A DNA stretch of 64,000 bases from Saccharopolyspora soli (GTDB taxonomy: Bacteria; Actinomycetota; Actinomycetes; Mycobacteriales; Pseudonocardiaceae): contig NZ_JALBWV010000002.1 in NCBI RefSeq assembly GCF_022678645.1, forward strand, positions 228,082 through 292,081, read 5' to 3'. The stretch's first letter is position 1, and every line of letters starts with the position of its first letter. Shown here piece by piece: positions 25,294 to 32,055 of the stretch. The notes below the pieces were generated by a model. The model ran no database searches. It saw nothing but the letters and a program-made list of their open reading frames with translations, and had not been told where the DNA came from. A program made the position numbers and the translations under genes.

Positions 25294-25400
25294 CAACATG
25301 ACCCTCCCCGACCTGTCACATTCGCGGCCGGAAAAGGACATGGCTTGACGGAAAAGGCATAGCTCGGCCCACTATGGAATTCTCAAACAACAACGAAACG

Positions 25401-25447
25401 TGCCCTTGCCGGACTCGAACCGGCCGCTAACCAGAAATAGGAAGGGC
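25401..25447 (-). ncRNA. tRNA-like remnant: acceptor stem and T-arm only
   Basis: On the minus strand, GCCCTT (25447-25442) pairs with AAGGGC (25407-25402) as a six-base-pair acceptor-like stem, and just inside it 25424-25408 is a perfect T-arm (GCCGG, loop TTCGAGT, CCGGC). Only 17 bases lie where a D-arm and anticodon arm would be, so this cannot be a working tRNA. It is the 3' part of a tRNA or a deliberate tRNA mimic in the 3' untranslated region of the gene at 25468. Confidence 0.55.
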
Positions 25448-25467
25448 TATTACAAAAAGAACCTGAT

Positions 25468-25821
25468 TCAGCTGGCCGGGGTCAGGCCGTGCGCCCGGAA
25501 CGAGATCCCCGAGCTGTATCGGCCGTTGCGCTCGTTCTGCCAGTGGCTCATCGTCGCGTCGATCAACTGGACGTAGGTGCCCTCCTCGAACCCATCGCCA
25601 GGATCAGCGGTCAGGGTCACCTTGATCTCCTCGCCCTTCTCCGCGTACTGGCCCGGTTCGGTCTTCCGCTTCGCGAACAGCGACACCACGAACTGCTGCG
25701 CGCCCTGACGGTCCGTCACGACCTCCTGAACACCGTTCTCGTTCTCCCGCACCTTCGGCTGCGGCGCCTCCGTGATCAACAGCTTGTAGCCCTGCATGTT
25801 CGCCGGAATGTTCTTCAGCAT
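25468..25821 (-). CDS. Conserved-type AICE protein of unknown function
   Basis: A 117-residue protein starting at ATG 25821 (ACGGAGG eight bases upstream; an earlier in-frame start would run through the operators). Sequence MLKNIPANMQGYKLLITEAP... is beta-rich with VTDRQGAQQFVVSLFAKRK and VQLIDATMSHW; small beta proteins of this kind head the transfer regulon of several AICEs. A single-strand-binding-like OB fold is possible but not shown. It is divergent from the GntR repressor gene, with three operator copies between. Confidence 0.6.
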   Translation of the reverse strand: MLKNIPANMQGYKLLITEAPQPKVRENENGVQEVVTDRQGAQQFVVSLFAKRKTEPGQYAEKGEEIKVTLTADPGDGFEEGTYVQLIDATMSHWQNERNGRYSSGISFRAHGLTPAS

Positions 25822-25859
25822 CTTCAGCCTCCGTCGGATCTTTGAGTATCTGGCCAGCT

Positions 25860-25928
25860 TGGCTAGCCATGTACAGATTAGGGCAGCTTGGCTAGCCATG
25901 TCAAGGGCTTGGCCAACATGGCTAGCCA
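25860..25928. promoter_or_regulatory. Three TGGCTAGCCA operators (KorSA-like repressor sites)
   Basis: The perfect ten-base palindrome TGGCTAGCCA occurs at 25860-25869, 25889-25898 and 25919-25928, spaced 29 and 30 bases, so nearly three helical turns apart and on one face of the DNA. Half-sites TGGCCA lie at 25851 and 25909. They fill the region between the divergent starts at 25821 and 25959. The adjacent GntR protein is the obvious ligand. Confidence 0.8.
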
Positions 25929-25958
25929 GATCGGCCGTTGTTGCGATAACCTGGGCAA

Positions 25959-26804
25959 ATGAGCGAACTAGACCCCGACGACCCAAGGCCGCCGTACCAG
26001 CAGGTTGCGAATGCTCTGCGGGCAGCGATCCTCACGAGGAGGCTCAATCCGGGCGACAAGCTGGCGTCGCAGGCAGAGCTTGCGCGGCGCTACGGGGTCG
26101 CGCGTATGACCGTGCAGCAAGCACTGCGGATCCTTCGCGATGAAGGACTTGTTGTCTCGCGGCAAGGAAGCGGCGTATTCGTGCGGGAGCGCACAGAGCG
26201 GCCCGTTGGTCTCCGGCCACACCTTGAGCGAGCTTTTGAGCAGTCTGAAGTATCGATCGACTTTGCGGGGTTCTCCGGCGAGACCCTTCATGGGGCGCTT
26301 ACGGAGCCCCTGGACAAGATCCGGAGCGGCCGGGTGCGGCCGGAGGCTATCCGGGTTCGACTTCTTGTGCCCGACACTGAGGTCCCGTGGACGCTGCCCG
26401 CGCGAGTCGAGGACATGAAGGACAGTCCTGCGTTCCGGAAGCGAGCCACCGGCATCATGCAGCGGCACACCCTTGCCATCGTGGACTCGGTCAACGAGAT
26501 GGGGCGCCTTGGGCTGGTAGCGGATTCCAAGGCTGAACTTCGCGTGTACCCCGCCGTTCCGTTGTTCAAGCTGTACTTGATCAACAGGACAGAGGCGTTC
26601 TTTGGCTACTACCCAGTGCGCGAGCACGTTGTGGTATTGGATGGCGAGGAAACGCCCATTTGGGACCTCATGGGCAAGGATGCAACACTGTTTCACCACG
26701 CAGCGGAACCTGATGAAGAGTCGCTAAGCTCCCTGTTTATCGAGCAATCCCAAATGTGGTTCGACAGCATTTGGAATACCGTTGCGCGGGAAGTTCACCG
26801 ATGA
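25959..26804 (+). CDS. GntR/HutC-family repressor (KorSA-like)
   Basis: A 281-residue regulator. N-terminal GntR winged helix (about 8-75: PPYQQVANALRAAIL ... QAELARRYGVARMTVQQALRILRDEGLVVSRQGSGVFV), followed by a UTRA-like effector domain (about 140-275; YYPVREHVV, TLFHHAAEPDEES). KorSA of pSAM2 is the same type and represses transfer and replication genes. Three palindromes lie just upstream, fitting autoregulation and control of the divergent gene. Its stop overlaps the HAD gene by ATGA. Confidence 0.9.
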   Translation: MSELDPDDPRPPYQQVANALRAAILTRRLNPGDKLASQAELARRYGVARMTVQQALRILRDEGLVVSRQGSGVFVRERTERPVGLRPHLERAFEQSEVSIDFAGFSGETLHGALTEPLDKIRSGRVRPEAIRVRLLVPDTEVPWTLPARVEDMKDSPAFRKRATGIMQRHTLAIVDSVNEMGRLGLVADSKAELRVYPAVPLFKLYLINRTEAFFGYYPVREHVVVLDGEETPIWDLMGKDATLFHHAAEPDEESLSSLFIEQSQMWFDSIWNTVAREVHR

Positions 26805-27454
26805 CGTGCCCGGCGCAGATCATCGACGGCGCCAGTACGGTGCTGCTCGACTTCGACGGGCCGGTATGCGCCGTGTTCGATGGTCTTTCCAACCATCAGG
26901 TCGCAACCGAACTGCGAGACTTGTTCGAAGGAGAGCTACCAGACGCTGTGGACCAGAGTCGAGATCCTTTCGACGTCCTAAAGTATGCCGCTAGTCTTGG
27001 CGACTTCGCGGGTTTGGTGGAACGACGGCTGCGCGAACTTGAAATTCGGGCGGTGGCACTTGCTCCAGCGACCCCAGGCACGTCCGAGGTACTGAAAGCG
27101 CTTCATGCGCGCGGAAAACTGGTCGTGGTCGTGTCGAACAATTCTGAAGATGCTATTGCTGCATACCTGAATACGCGGGGCCTGGCTAAGCTTGTTGTTG
27201 GCATCTCTGCCCGAACGAGTCCTGATATACAGAAGCTCAAGCCGCATCCGTATCTGCTGCAACAGGCAATGGATCTGGTCGGCGCGTCGCCGAAGCATAG
27301 TGTCATGATCGGCGATTCCGTAACTGACATCGAGGCTGCCCACAGGGCCAATGTCAGCACCATTGCCTATGCGAATAAGCCTGGTAAGCGTACGAAATTC
27401 GAGCGGTGTGGAGCATCAGTGATCATCGATCACATGAACGATCTCGTTCGGTAG
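26801..27454 (+). CDS. HAD-superfamily hydrolase
   Basis: A 217-residue HAD phosphatase-like protein. Motif I LLDFDGPVCAVFDG (catalytic Asp pair DxD), motif II VVVSNNSE, Lys in KPHPYLLQQAM and motif IV MIGDSVTDIEAA are all present, with a helical cap between. The start overlaps the stop of the GntR gene, so expression is tied to the repressor. Substrate unknown; GntR-HAD pairs seem to recur in such elements, which suggests a role in element maintenance or signalling, but that is inference. Confidence 0.85.
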   Translation: MTCPAQIIDGASTVLLDFDGPVCAVFDGLSNHQVATELRDLFEGELPDAVDQSRDPFDVLKYAASLGDFAGLVERRLRELEIRAVALAPATPGTSEVLKALHARGKLVVVVSNNSEDAIAAYLNTRGLAKLVVGISARTSPDIQKLKPHPYLLQQAMDLVGASPKHSVMIGDSVTDIEAAHRANVSTIAYANKPGKRTKFERCGASVIIDHMNDLVR

Positions 27455-27464
27455 AACCTGGAAC

Positions 27465-27501
27465 AAGCGGCGCTGCTTGGTAAAACCGAGCGGCGCCGCT
27501 T
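27465..27501 (+). terminator. Bidirectional terminator after the HAD gene
   Basis: A 17-base-pair stem (27465-27481 with 27485-27501), containing two G-U pairs, and a three-base AAA loop follow the HAD stop by ten bases. The last base touches the stop codon of the opposite gene at 27501, so the hairpin serves both converging genes. Confidence 0.75.
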
Positions 27502-27728
27502 CATGTGCCAGGTGCGCGCTCCTCCGCCGGGCGGGGGCCAACTGACGCGTCAACAACTGGAGAGCCTTCAGGGGCCGAGCGAAGTGCGACAGCAAGGTGC
27601 GTCAGCTGGTCTGCCAGGCGGCAACACTGCTCCCGTGTATACCGACCGCCACCCAGTTCAAACGCAGCCGTGTCCAGCTCCCACTGTGCTGCGCGCGCCA
27701 ACACCGCCAGCCGTGCATTGGCCGTCAT
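27501..27728 (-). CDS. Small hypothetical actinomycete protein
   Basis: A 75-residue protein (MTANARLAVLARAAQWELDTAA...) with the pattern LDTAAFELGGGRYTREQCCRLADQL, which I associate with a small family common in Streptomyces plasmids and integrative elements. All-helical, no known function. ATG 27728 with GGGGGTG upstream is preferred to an earlier in-frame ATG. It converges with the HAD gene. Confidence 0.6.
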   Translation of the reverse strand: MTANARLAVLARAAQWELDTAAFELGGGRYTREQCCRLADQLTHLAVALRSAPEGSPVVDASVGPRPAEERAPGT

Positions 27729-27827
27729 GCTGCACCCCCAACAAGGCAAAGTAGGTAATCAGGGTAATGCCTGCATATCAAGGCAAGCAAGGCAGCATAA
27801 GCCGTTCGAGGCACTGACGATGACCGG

Positions 27828-28034
27828 ATGACCGATGATGCCTCGCCGCTGATCTCCAGTGCCGAGCTGGCCAAGAGGCTAGGGCTGGCGAGACGAACGA
27901 TCTCGAACTATGCCCAGCAAGGCTTGATCACGCCTGCCCTTGTGACGCCTGGCGGTCAGTACCGATGGCGCTATGAAGACGTCGTTGCTGAGATGCGTGC
28001 GCTCGCAGCAAAGCGCCGGGAGGAACGGCAGTAG
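27828..28034 (+). CDS. MerR-like helix-turn-helix protein
   Basis: A 68-residue DNA-binding protein: ISSAELAKRLGLARRTISNYAQQGLITPALVTPGGQYRWRYEDV is a MerR-type winged helix-turn-helix, followed by a short basic helix. The upstream 70 bases hold an inverted repeat TGCCT...AGGCA and repeated CAAGGCA units, possible binding sites. It may be a second regulator of the element (AlpA- or Xis-like); its distance from int makes a directionality role less likely. Confidence 0.75.
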   Translation: MTDDASPLISSAELAKRLGLARRTISNYAQQGLITPALVTPGGQYRWRYEDVVAEMRALAAKRREERQ

Positions 28035-28138
28035 TCCGAAACCAGCAAGGTTCAACCCCTGGCGATCATTCGAACTGACGTTCTATCCTCCTGTGTTGGC
28101 TTGATGTCAAGCGTTGGGCAGTAGGGCGGGTGCAGTTG

Positions 28139-28411
28139 ATGTCAACTCAGGTGCAGCGCGAGCGGTGGCGGCGCGAAGCCAAGCTTCTGGACGCAGCCGC
28201 TGCCAAGGTCAGGAAAGATGCGGGGCCCGCGATCGCGCTTGCCGACGCGGGGCAAGGACCGATGATTCCGCGTAGTCGGTACAACGTGGCGAGCCTGCTT
28301 GATGCGCTCTCCCTGTCGATGAGGAACGGCGAACTCGGCTCCTACCTTCACGCTGAAGCTCTCGCCTTCGCCCGCGCGCTGCTCGATGAACCGACCACGC
28401 CGGTCGGCTGA
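28139..28411 (+). CDS. Hypothetical protein at the right end of the element
   Basis: A 90-residue helical protein from ATG 28139 (a GTG at 28130 is also in frame; GGGCGGG is the only upstream purine run). Sequence STQVQRERWRREAKLLDAAA... ends with DALSLSMRNGELG ... LAFARALLDE. No recognised family. It is the last gene before about 590 bases of structured non-coding DNA leading to attR. Confidence 0.5.
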   Translation: MSTQVQRERWRREAKLLDAAAAKVRKDAGPAIALADAGQGPMIPRSRYNVASLLDALSLSMRNGELGSYLHAEALAFARALLDEPTTPVG

Positions 28412-28474
28412 TCTCCATCGCGGCCACGATGCTCGTGTTCAGAGTTTCTTTTCTTCATCAAGGGCGACCCCTTC

Positions 28475-28588
28475 GGGGCCGCCAGCCAGCTGTTTTCCCT
28501 GGCTGGGCAAGCGGGGGACCGCCGGGGCCCCGCCTCCGGCACCCCAGCGGCCCCCGCGCCCAGCCGGACGGGAAAGGCTGGCGGCCCC
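28475..28588. other. GC-rich structured DNA, candidate origin or transfer locus
   Basis: GGGGCCGCCAGCC (28475-28487) and GGCTGGCGGCCCC (28576-28588) form a perfect 13-base inverted repeat enclosing smaller ones (CCAGCCAG/CTGGCTGG, GGGGCC/GGCCCC). No gene is evident here. With no other origin found, this region or the palindrome at 28695 may hold the double-strand origin or the clt site of the element. Confidence 0.4.
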
Positions 28589-28694
28589 GAGTCGCCAGAA
28601 GGGGCACGCTGAAGCGCGGGGAGATGTCCTCGCCGGACGGGCAGGCCAACAGGGTGAGGGTTCAAGATCGAACGCTGCGGTTCGGTCGTGGCTG

Positions 28695-28843
28695 CTCTGC
28701 CCTCACCCCATCGACCTCCACAAGGGCTATCAGACCGCGTCAAGGGGGCAAGCTCGCCCACAAGACGTATCGTGATCATCGAAAGTTGCCCCCTTGACAC
28801 GATCTGATCGGGCTGGCGCCAGGTCGACGGGGTGAGGGCAGAG
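28695..28843. repeat. 149-bp imperfect palindrome
   Basis: The outer arms CTCTGCCCTCACCCC... (28695-28717) and its near-complement (28821-28843) differ at one position in 23; the inner arms ATCAGACC...GGGGGCAA (28728-28750) and 28785-28807 differ at two in 23. The whole region can fold into one long cruciform or RNA hairpin. It lies between the last gene and attR. Confidence 0.7.
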
Positions 28844-28874
28844 ACCCCTTCCTTGCAGGTAGAGGCAAGAGCCA

Positions 28875-28894
28875 CCCGGTACAGATCCGGTACA
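28875..28894 (+). promoter_or_regulatory. Right-side integrase arm-type motif
   Basis: CCCGGTACAGATCCGGTACA carries two tandem CGGTACA units and matches 17 of 20 bases with 16966-16985 at the other end of the element. In the circular form the two would flank the attP core, the layout of arm-type integrase sites in pSAM2-like elements. Confidence 0.5.
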
Positions 28895-28997
28895 TATGAG
28901 CACGGCGATCACCCGAAAACGATGACAAACGACGAAGCCCATTCCACCTGGTCAAAGCGCACTTGGCCCCCATTGTGGCTGGTCAGCTAATTCTGAG

Positions 28998-29066
28998 GTG
29001 CAGTTCATCACCAAACGCGGCCTCTACCGCGAACCCACTCCGGAATGGGGCCCGTAGCAGGCGGTT
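28998..29066 (+). repeat. attR: right direct repeat of the integrative element
   Basis: A 69-base copy of the nadD 3' end, with four differences from attL (16869-16937). It still encodes [19 protein letters not shown] and the stop, and is probably the host's original gene end, displaced by integration. The distance between the repeats gives an element of 12,129 bases. rsfS, the normal neighbour of nadD, follows 156 bases later. Confidence 0.9.
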
Positions 29067-29222
29067 CAGGTTCGGGGGTGATCGTCGGGCGTTGCAGCCG
29101 ACCAGGTTTCTCGGGCATGGCGTCCGCTGTGGCCCGGCGGACGGGTCGGGCCTGGTCCGGTGCGGGCTGGCTATCCTCTAAGCGGCGTGGGTCGCACACC
29201 GGGCCCACCCGAGAGGAGTGAC

Positions 29223-29621
29223 GTGGCAGCCACCGAGAACGCCCGCCGACTGGCTCTGATCGCGGCGCAGGCCGCGGCGGACAAGAAGGCCACCGACGTG
29301 GTCCTGCTGGATGTCTCCGAGCAACTGGTCATCACCGATTGCTTCATGATCGCCTCCGCGCCCAACGAGCGGCAGGTCGAGGCAATCGTGGACGCCGTCG
29401 AGGAGAAGCTGCGCGCGGCCGGTACCAAACCGGTGCGGCGGGAGGGCGCGCGTGAGGGCCGGTGGGTCCTGCTGGACTTCGTCGATGTCGTGGTGCACGT
29501 CCAGCACTCCGAAGAGCGCGCCTTCTACCAGCTGGAACGGCTGTGGAAGGACTGCCCGCGGATCGAGTTCGAAGACCGCAACGAGCCCGTCGACGCCGAC
29601 TCGAAGGACACTGACGCGTGA
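29223..29621 (+). CDS. rsfS: Ribosomal silencing factor RsfS
   Basis: A 132-residue RsfS/Iojap protein. Family pattern: ALIAAQAAADKKATDVVLLDVSEQLVITDCFMIAS at the N-terminus and WVLLDFVDVVVHVQ with EERAFYQLERLW at the end. RsfS binds L14 and blocks joining of ribosomal subunits in starvation. GTG 29223 has GAGAGGAG upstream. It would follow nadD directly, as in Mycobacterium, were it not for the 12-kb element. The stop overlaps the next start. Confidence 0.95.
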   Translation: MAATENARRLALIAAQAAADKKATDVVLLDVSEQLVITDCFMIASAPNERQVEAIVDAVEEKLRAAGTKPVRREGAREGRWVLLDFVDVVVHVQHSEERAFYQLERLWKDCPRIEFEDRNEPVDADSKDTDA

Positions 29622-30238
29622 GCTTGGAGCGGTTGGTGCTCTGGCGGCACGGGGAGACGGACTACAACGCGGCAGGTCGCATCCAGGGGCACCTGGACAG
29701 CGCGCTGACCGAGACCGGCCGGGAGCAGGCCAGGCGGACGGCACCGGTGATCGCCGGATTCGCCCCGGACCTCGCGATGAGCTCGGACCTCGCTCGGGCG
29801 CGCTCGACAGCGGCGGCGTTCACCGAGGTCAGCGGTGTTCCGGTGCGGTTGGACAAGCGGTTGCGCGAGACCCACCTGGGCGAGTGGCAGGGGCTCAGCG
29901 GCGCTGAAGTCGAGCACGGCTGGCCGGGCGCGATGAGCGCCTGGCGGGCGAACGCGGCGTGGGCGCCGCCGGGCGGTGAATCTCGGGTCGAGGTGGCCGA
30001 GCGCGCTTTCGAAGTCGTCGAGGAGCTCGACCAGCAGCACCAGGGCACCGCCCTGTTGTGCGCGCACGGCGGTCTGATCACGGCGCTGACCGCGAGACTG
30101 GTCGGCCTGCCGGTGGATCTGTGGCCGAGCCTCGGCGCCGTCGCGAACTGCCACTGGGTAGTGCTGAAGCTGCGCAGCGGCGGCGATCACCGCTGGCGGT
30201 TGGTGGCATACAACGCCGGGGTACCGGCCGAGTCCTGA
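29618..30238 (+). CDS. Histidine phosphatase, GpgP-like
   Basis: A 206-residue phosphoglycerate-mutase-superfamily phosphatase: LVLWRHGETDYN (RHG with catalytic His), ETHLGEWQG and LLCAHGGLI (second His). The position after nadD and rsfS is that of Rv2419c, the glucosyl-3-phosphoglycerate phosphatase of methylglucose lipopolysaccharide synthesis, so that function is likely but not proven. The GTG overlaps the rsfS stop by four bases. Confidence 0.88.
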   Translation: MSLERLVLWRHGETDYNAAGRIQGHLDSALTETGREQARRTAPVIAGFAPDLAMSSDLARARSTAAAFTEVSGVPVRLDKRLRETHLGEWQGLSGAEVEHGWPGAMSAWRANAAWAPPGGESRVEVAERAFEVVEELDQQHQGTALLCAHGGLITALTARLVGLPVDLWPSLGAVANCHWVVLKLRSGGDHRWRLVAYNAGVPAES

Positions 30239-30272
30239 TCGCATTGCGGAGCCGACGTCGTAGGGTTGCGGC

Positions 30273-31133
30273 GTGCCCATAGCAGTCGTCACCGACTCGA
30301 CGGCGTACCTGCCGGAGGGATACGCCGCGCAATACGCAGTGCGGACCGTCCCGTTGCACGTCAGCGTGAATGGGGCCGCGGCGATCGACGAACCGGATTT
30401 CGGACCCGGTGATCTCGCGAGCGCTTTCGACCGCAAGCACCGGGTGACCACCGCCGGTGCCACCCCCCAGGAGTTGGCGAAGGCTTACCAGGAAGCGCTG
30501 GACGGCGGCGCCGACGGCGTGGTGGCGGTGCATCTGTCCCGTCAGTTGTCGGGCACCTGGGACGCGGCGCGGCTGGCCGCGCGGGAGGTTGATCCCGAGC
30601 GGGTCCGGGTTGTCGATTCCCGGTCCACCGCCATGGGCCTGGGTTTTTCCGTGCTGGCGGCAGCTGAGGCGGCGAAGTCGGGGGCTGAACTGGCCGGGGT
30701 GGCGGGCACCGCGGCGTTGACCGCTGAGCGCACCACCACGTTGTTCTCCGTGCAGACCTTGGAATACCTGCGGCGCGGTGGGCGGATCGGCACCGCCGCC
30801 GCGGTGCTGGGCACGGCATTGGCGATAAAGCCGCTGCTGCACGTGCACGACGGGCGCATCGACGCCTTGGAGAAGGTGCGCACCACCACCCGTGCCATGG
30901 CCCGGTTGTTGGAGATTTCCTTGGGTGCGGTGGGTTCCGGGTCGGCTGCGGTCGCGGTGCACCACCTCGCCGCGCCGGAGCGCGCCGAGCAACTCGCTGG
31001 TCGGATTCGGGGTGAGCTCGGGAACTGCGTGGACTGCGTTGTTTCGGAGGTCGGTGCGGTGATCGGCGCGCACATCGGACCTGGTGCGGTCGGGGTCGTG
31101 GTGTTACCGAACGGGTGGCGTTCGGACGCCTGA
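30273..31133 (+). CDS. DegV-family fatty-acid-binding protein
   Basis: A 286-residue DegV protein (fatty acid kinase subunit B type). N-terminal VVTDSTAYLPEG, a TTAGATPQELAKAY segment with the conserved Thr/Ser lipid-binding residues, VHLSRQLSGTWDAA and the EYLRRGGRIG motif are all typical. DegV proteins present acyl chains to a FakA kinase. The GTG start is 34 bases after the previous gene; 133 bases of A/T-richer DNA separate it from comEA. Confidence 0.88.
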   Translation: MPIAVVTDSTAYLPEGYAAQYAVRTVPLHVSVNGAAAIDEPDFGPGDLASAFDRKHRVTTAGATPQELAKAYQEALDGGADGVVAVHLSRQLSGTWDAARLAAREVDPERVRVVDSRSTAMGLGFSVLAAAEAAKSGAELAGVAGTAALTAERTTTLFSVQTLEYLRRGGRIGTAAAVLGTALAIKPLLHVHDGRIDALEKVRTTTRAMARLLEISLGAVGSGSAAVAVHHLAAPERAEQLAGRIRGELGNCVDCVVSEVGAVIGAHIGPGAVGVVVLPNGWRSDA

Positions 31134-31266
31134 AAACCTTTCGGTGGGCGGATTCCACACGATCGAGCTGAATCTGATTGCCGAGTTATCCACAGTGGCC
31201 TGGTTTATCCACAGATTCGAAAAATAAGGCTGCGCAATGGGATTCGGTTGACCTACCGTCGACTGC

Positions 31267-32055
31267 ATGTTCGACATCCAACGCTTTCGCGCTTACGACA
31301 ACGAATCCGACGAAGAGCTCGATCCCCGAAGCAGGCTGCAGACGCTGCGGCGACATGCTTCCCACGATGATCCGGCGGAACGCGCCGGACCGGATTATTC
31401 GGTGACACCACCGGATACGGCAGCCAGCTCGCCCATGCGGCGGTTGGCTGGGCGGTGGCTGCCGGAGTCCCTGCTGCGGTCCAGAGTGGACCCCGGTCGC
31501 TCCGGTGTGCTCGCGCTCGTCCTGGTGGCTGCTGCCGTGCTGGTCGGTTTGTTCGTGGTGTCGTGGACGAGTCGGTCGACGGCCGAACCCGCGCCACCAC
31601 TCGTCGCGCCGCCACCGCTGCCGACCACGACCGCGGCTCCGCCGGAGCTCGTGGTCAGCGTCGTCGGGCGAGTGGTGCGCCCTGGTCTGGTGACCGTGTC
31701 GCCGGGCGATCGGGTGGCCGATGCCGTCGCGGCTGCGGGCGGTCCGGTGCCGGACACCGATCTTGTCGGCCTCAACCTGGCCCGCCGGTTGGTCGACGGC
31801 GAACAGCTCTACGTCGCCGTGCCCGCGCCACCGCAGGCGCAGTCCGGACAGCCCGGCGGCGACGGAAAGATCGATCTCAACACAGCTACGGAGGAGCAGT
31901 TCGATGAACTACCAGGCATTGGCGAGGTCACCGCCAAGAGGATCGTGCAGTGGCGGGCCGAACACGGCCGGTTCGACTCGGTGGAGCAGTTGCGGGAAGT
32001 CGGCGGCATCGGTGATTCGCGGTTCTCCCGGTTGCGGGAGTTGGTGCGGGTATGA
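31267..32055 (+). CDS. comEA: ComEA-like DNA-binding membrane protein
   Basis: A 262-residue protein: cytoplasmic N-terminus of about 75 residues, one transmembrane helix (about 80-102), a Pro/Thr-rich linker, an SLBB-type domain (about 128-180; VVGRVVRPGLVTVSPGDRV) and a C-terminal helix-hairpin-helix domain (KIDLNTATEEQFDELPGIGEVTAKRIV). ComEA binds incoming double-stranded DNA at the cell surface. It overlaps comEC by four bases. Natural transformation is rarely shown in actinomycetes, though the pair is widespread. Confidence 0.92.
   Translation: MFDIQRFRAYDNESDEELDPRSRLQTLRRHASHDDPAERAGPDYSVTPPDTAASSPMRRLAGRWLPESLLRSRVDPGRSGVLALVLVAAAVLVGLFVVSWTSRSTAEPAPPLVAPPPLPTTTAAPPELVVSVVGRVVRPGLVTVSPGDRVADAVAAAGGPVPDTDLVGLNLARRLVDGEQLYVAVPAPPQAQSGQPGGDGKIDLNTATEEQFDELPGIGEVTAKRIVQWRAEHGRFDSVEQLREVGGIGDSRFSRLRELVRV

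Noticed and set aside
25381..25460. A functional tRNA gene
   Set aside because: Only acceptor-like stem and T-arm are present; there is no room for D- and anticodon arms.
16869..29066. tRNA gene at the AICE ends
   Set aside because: The repeats lie in the nadD coding end, and no cloverleaf can be drawn on either side.
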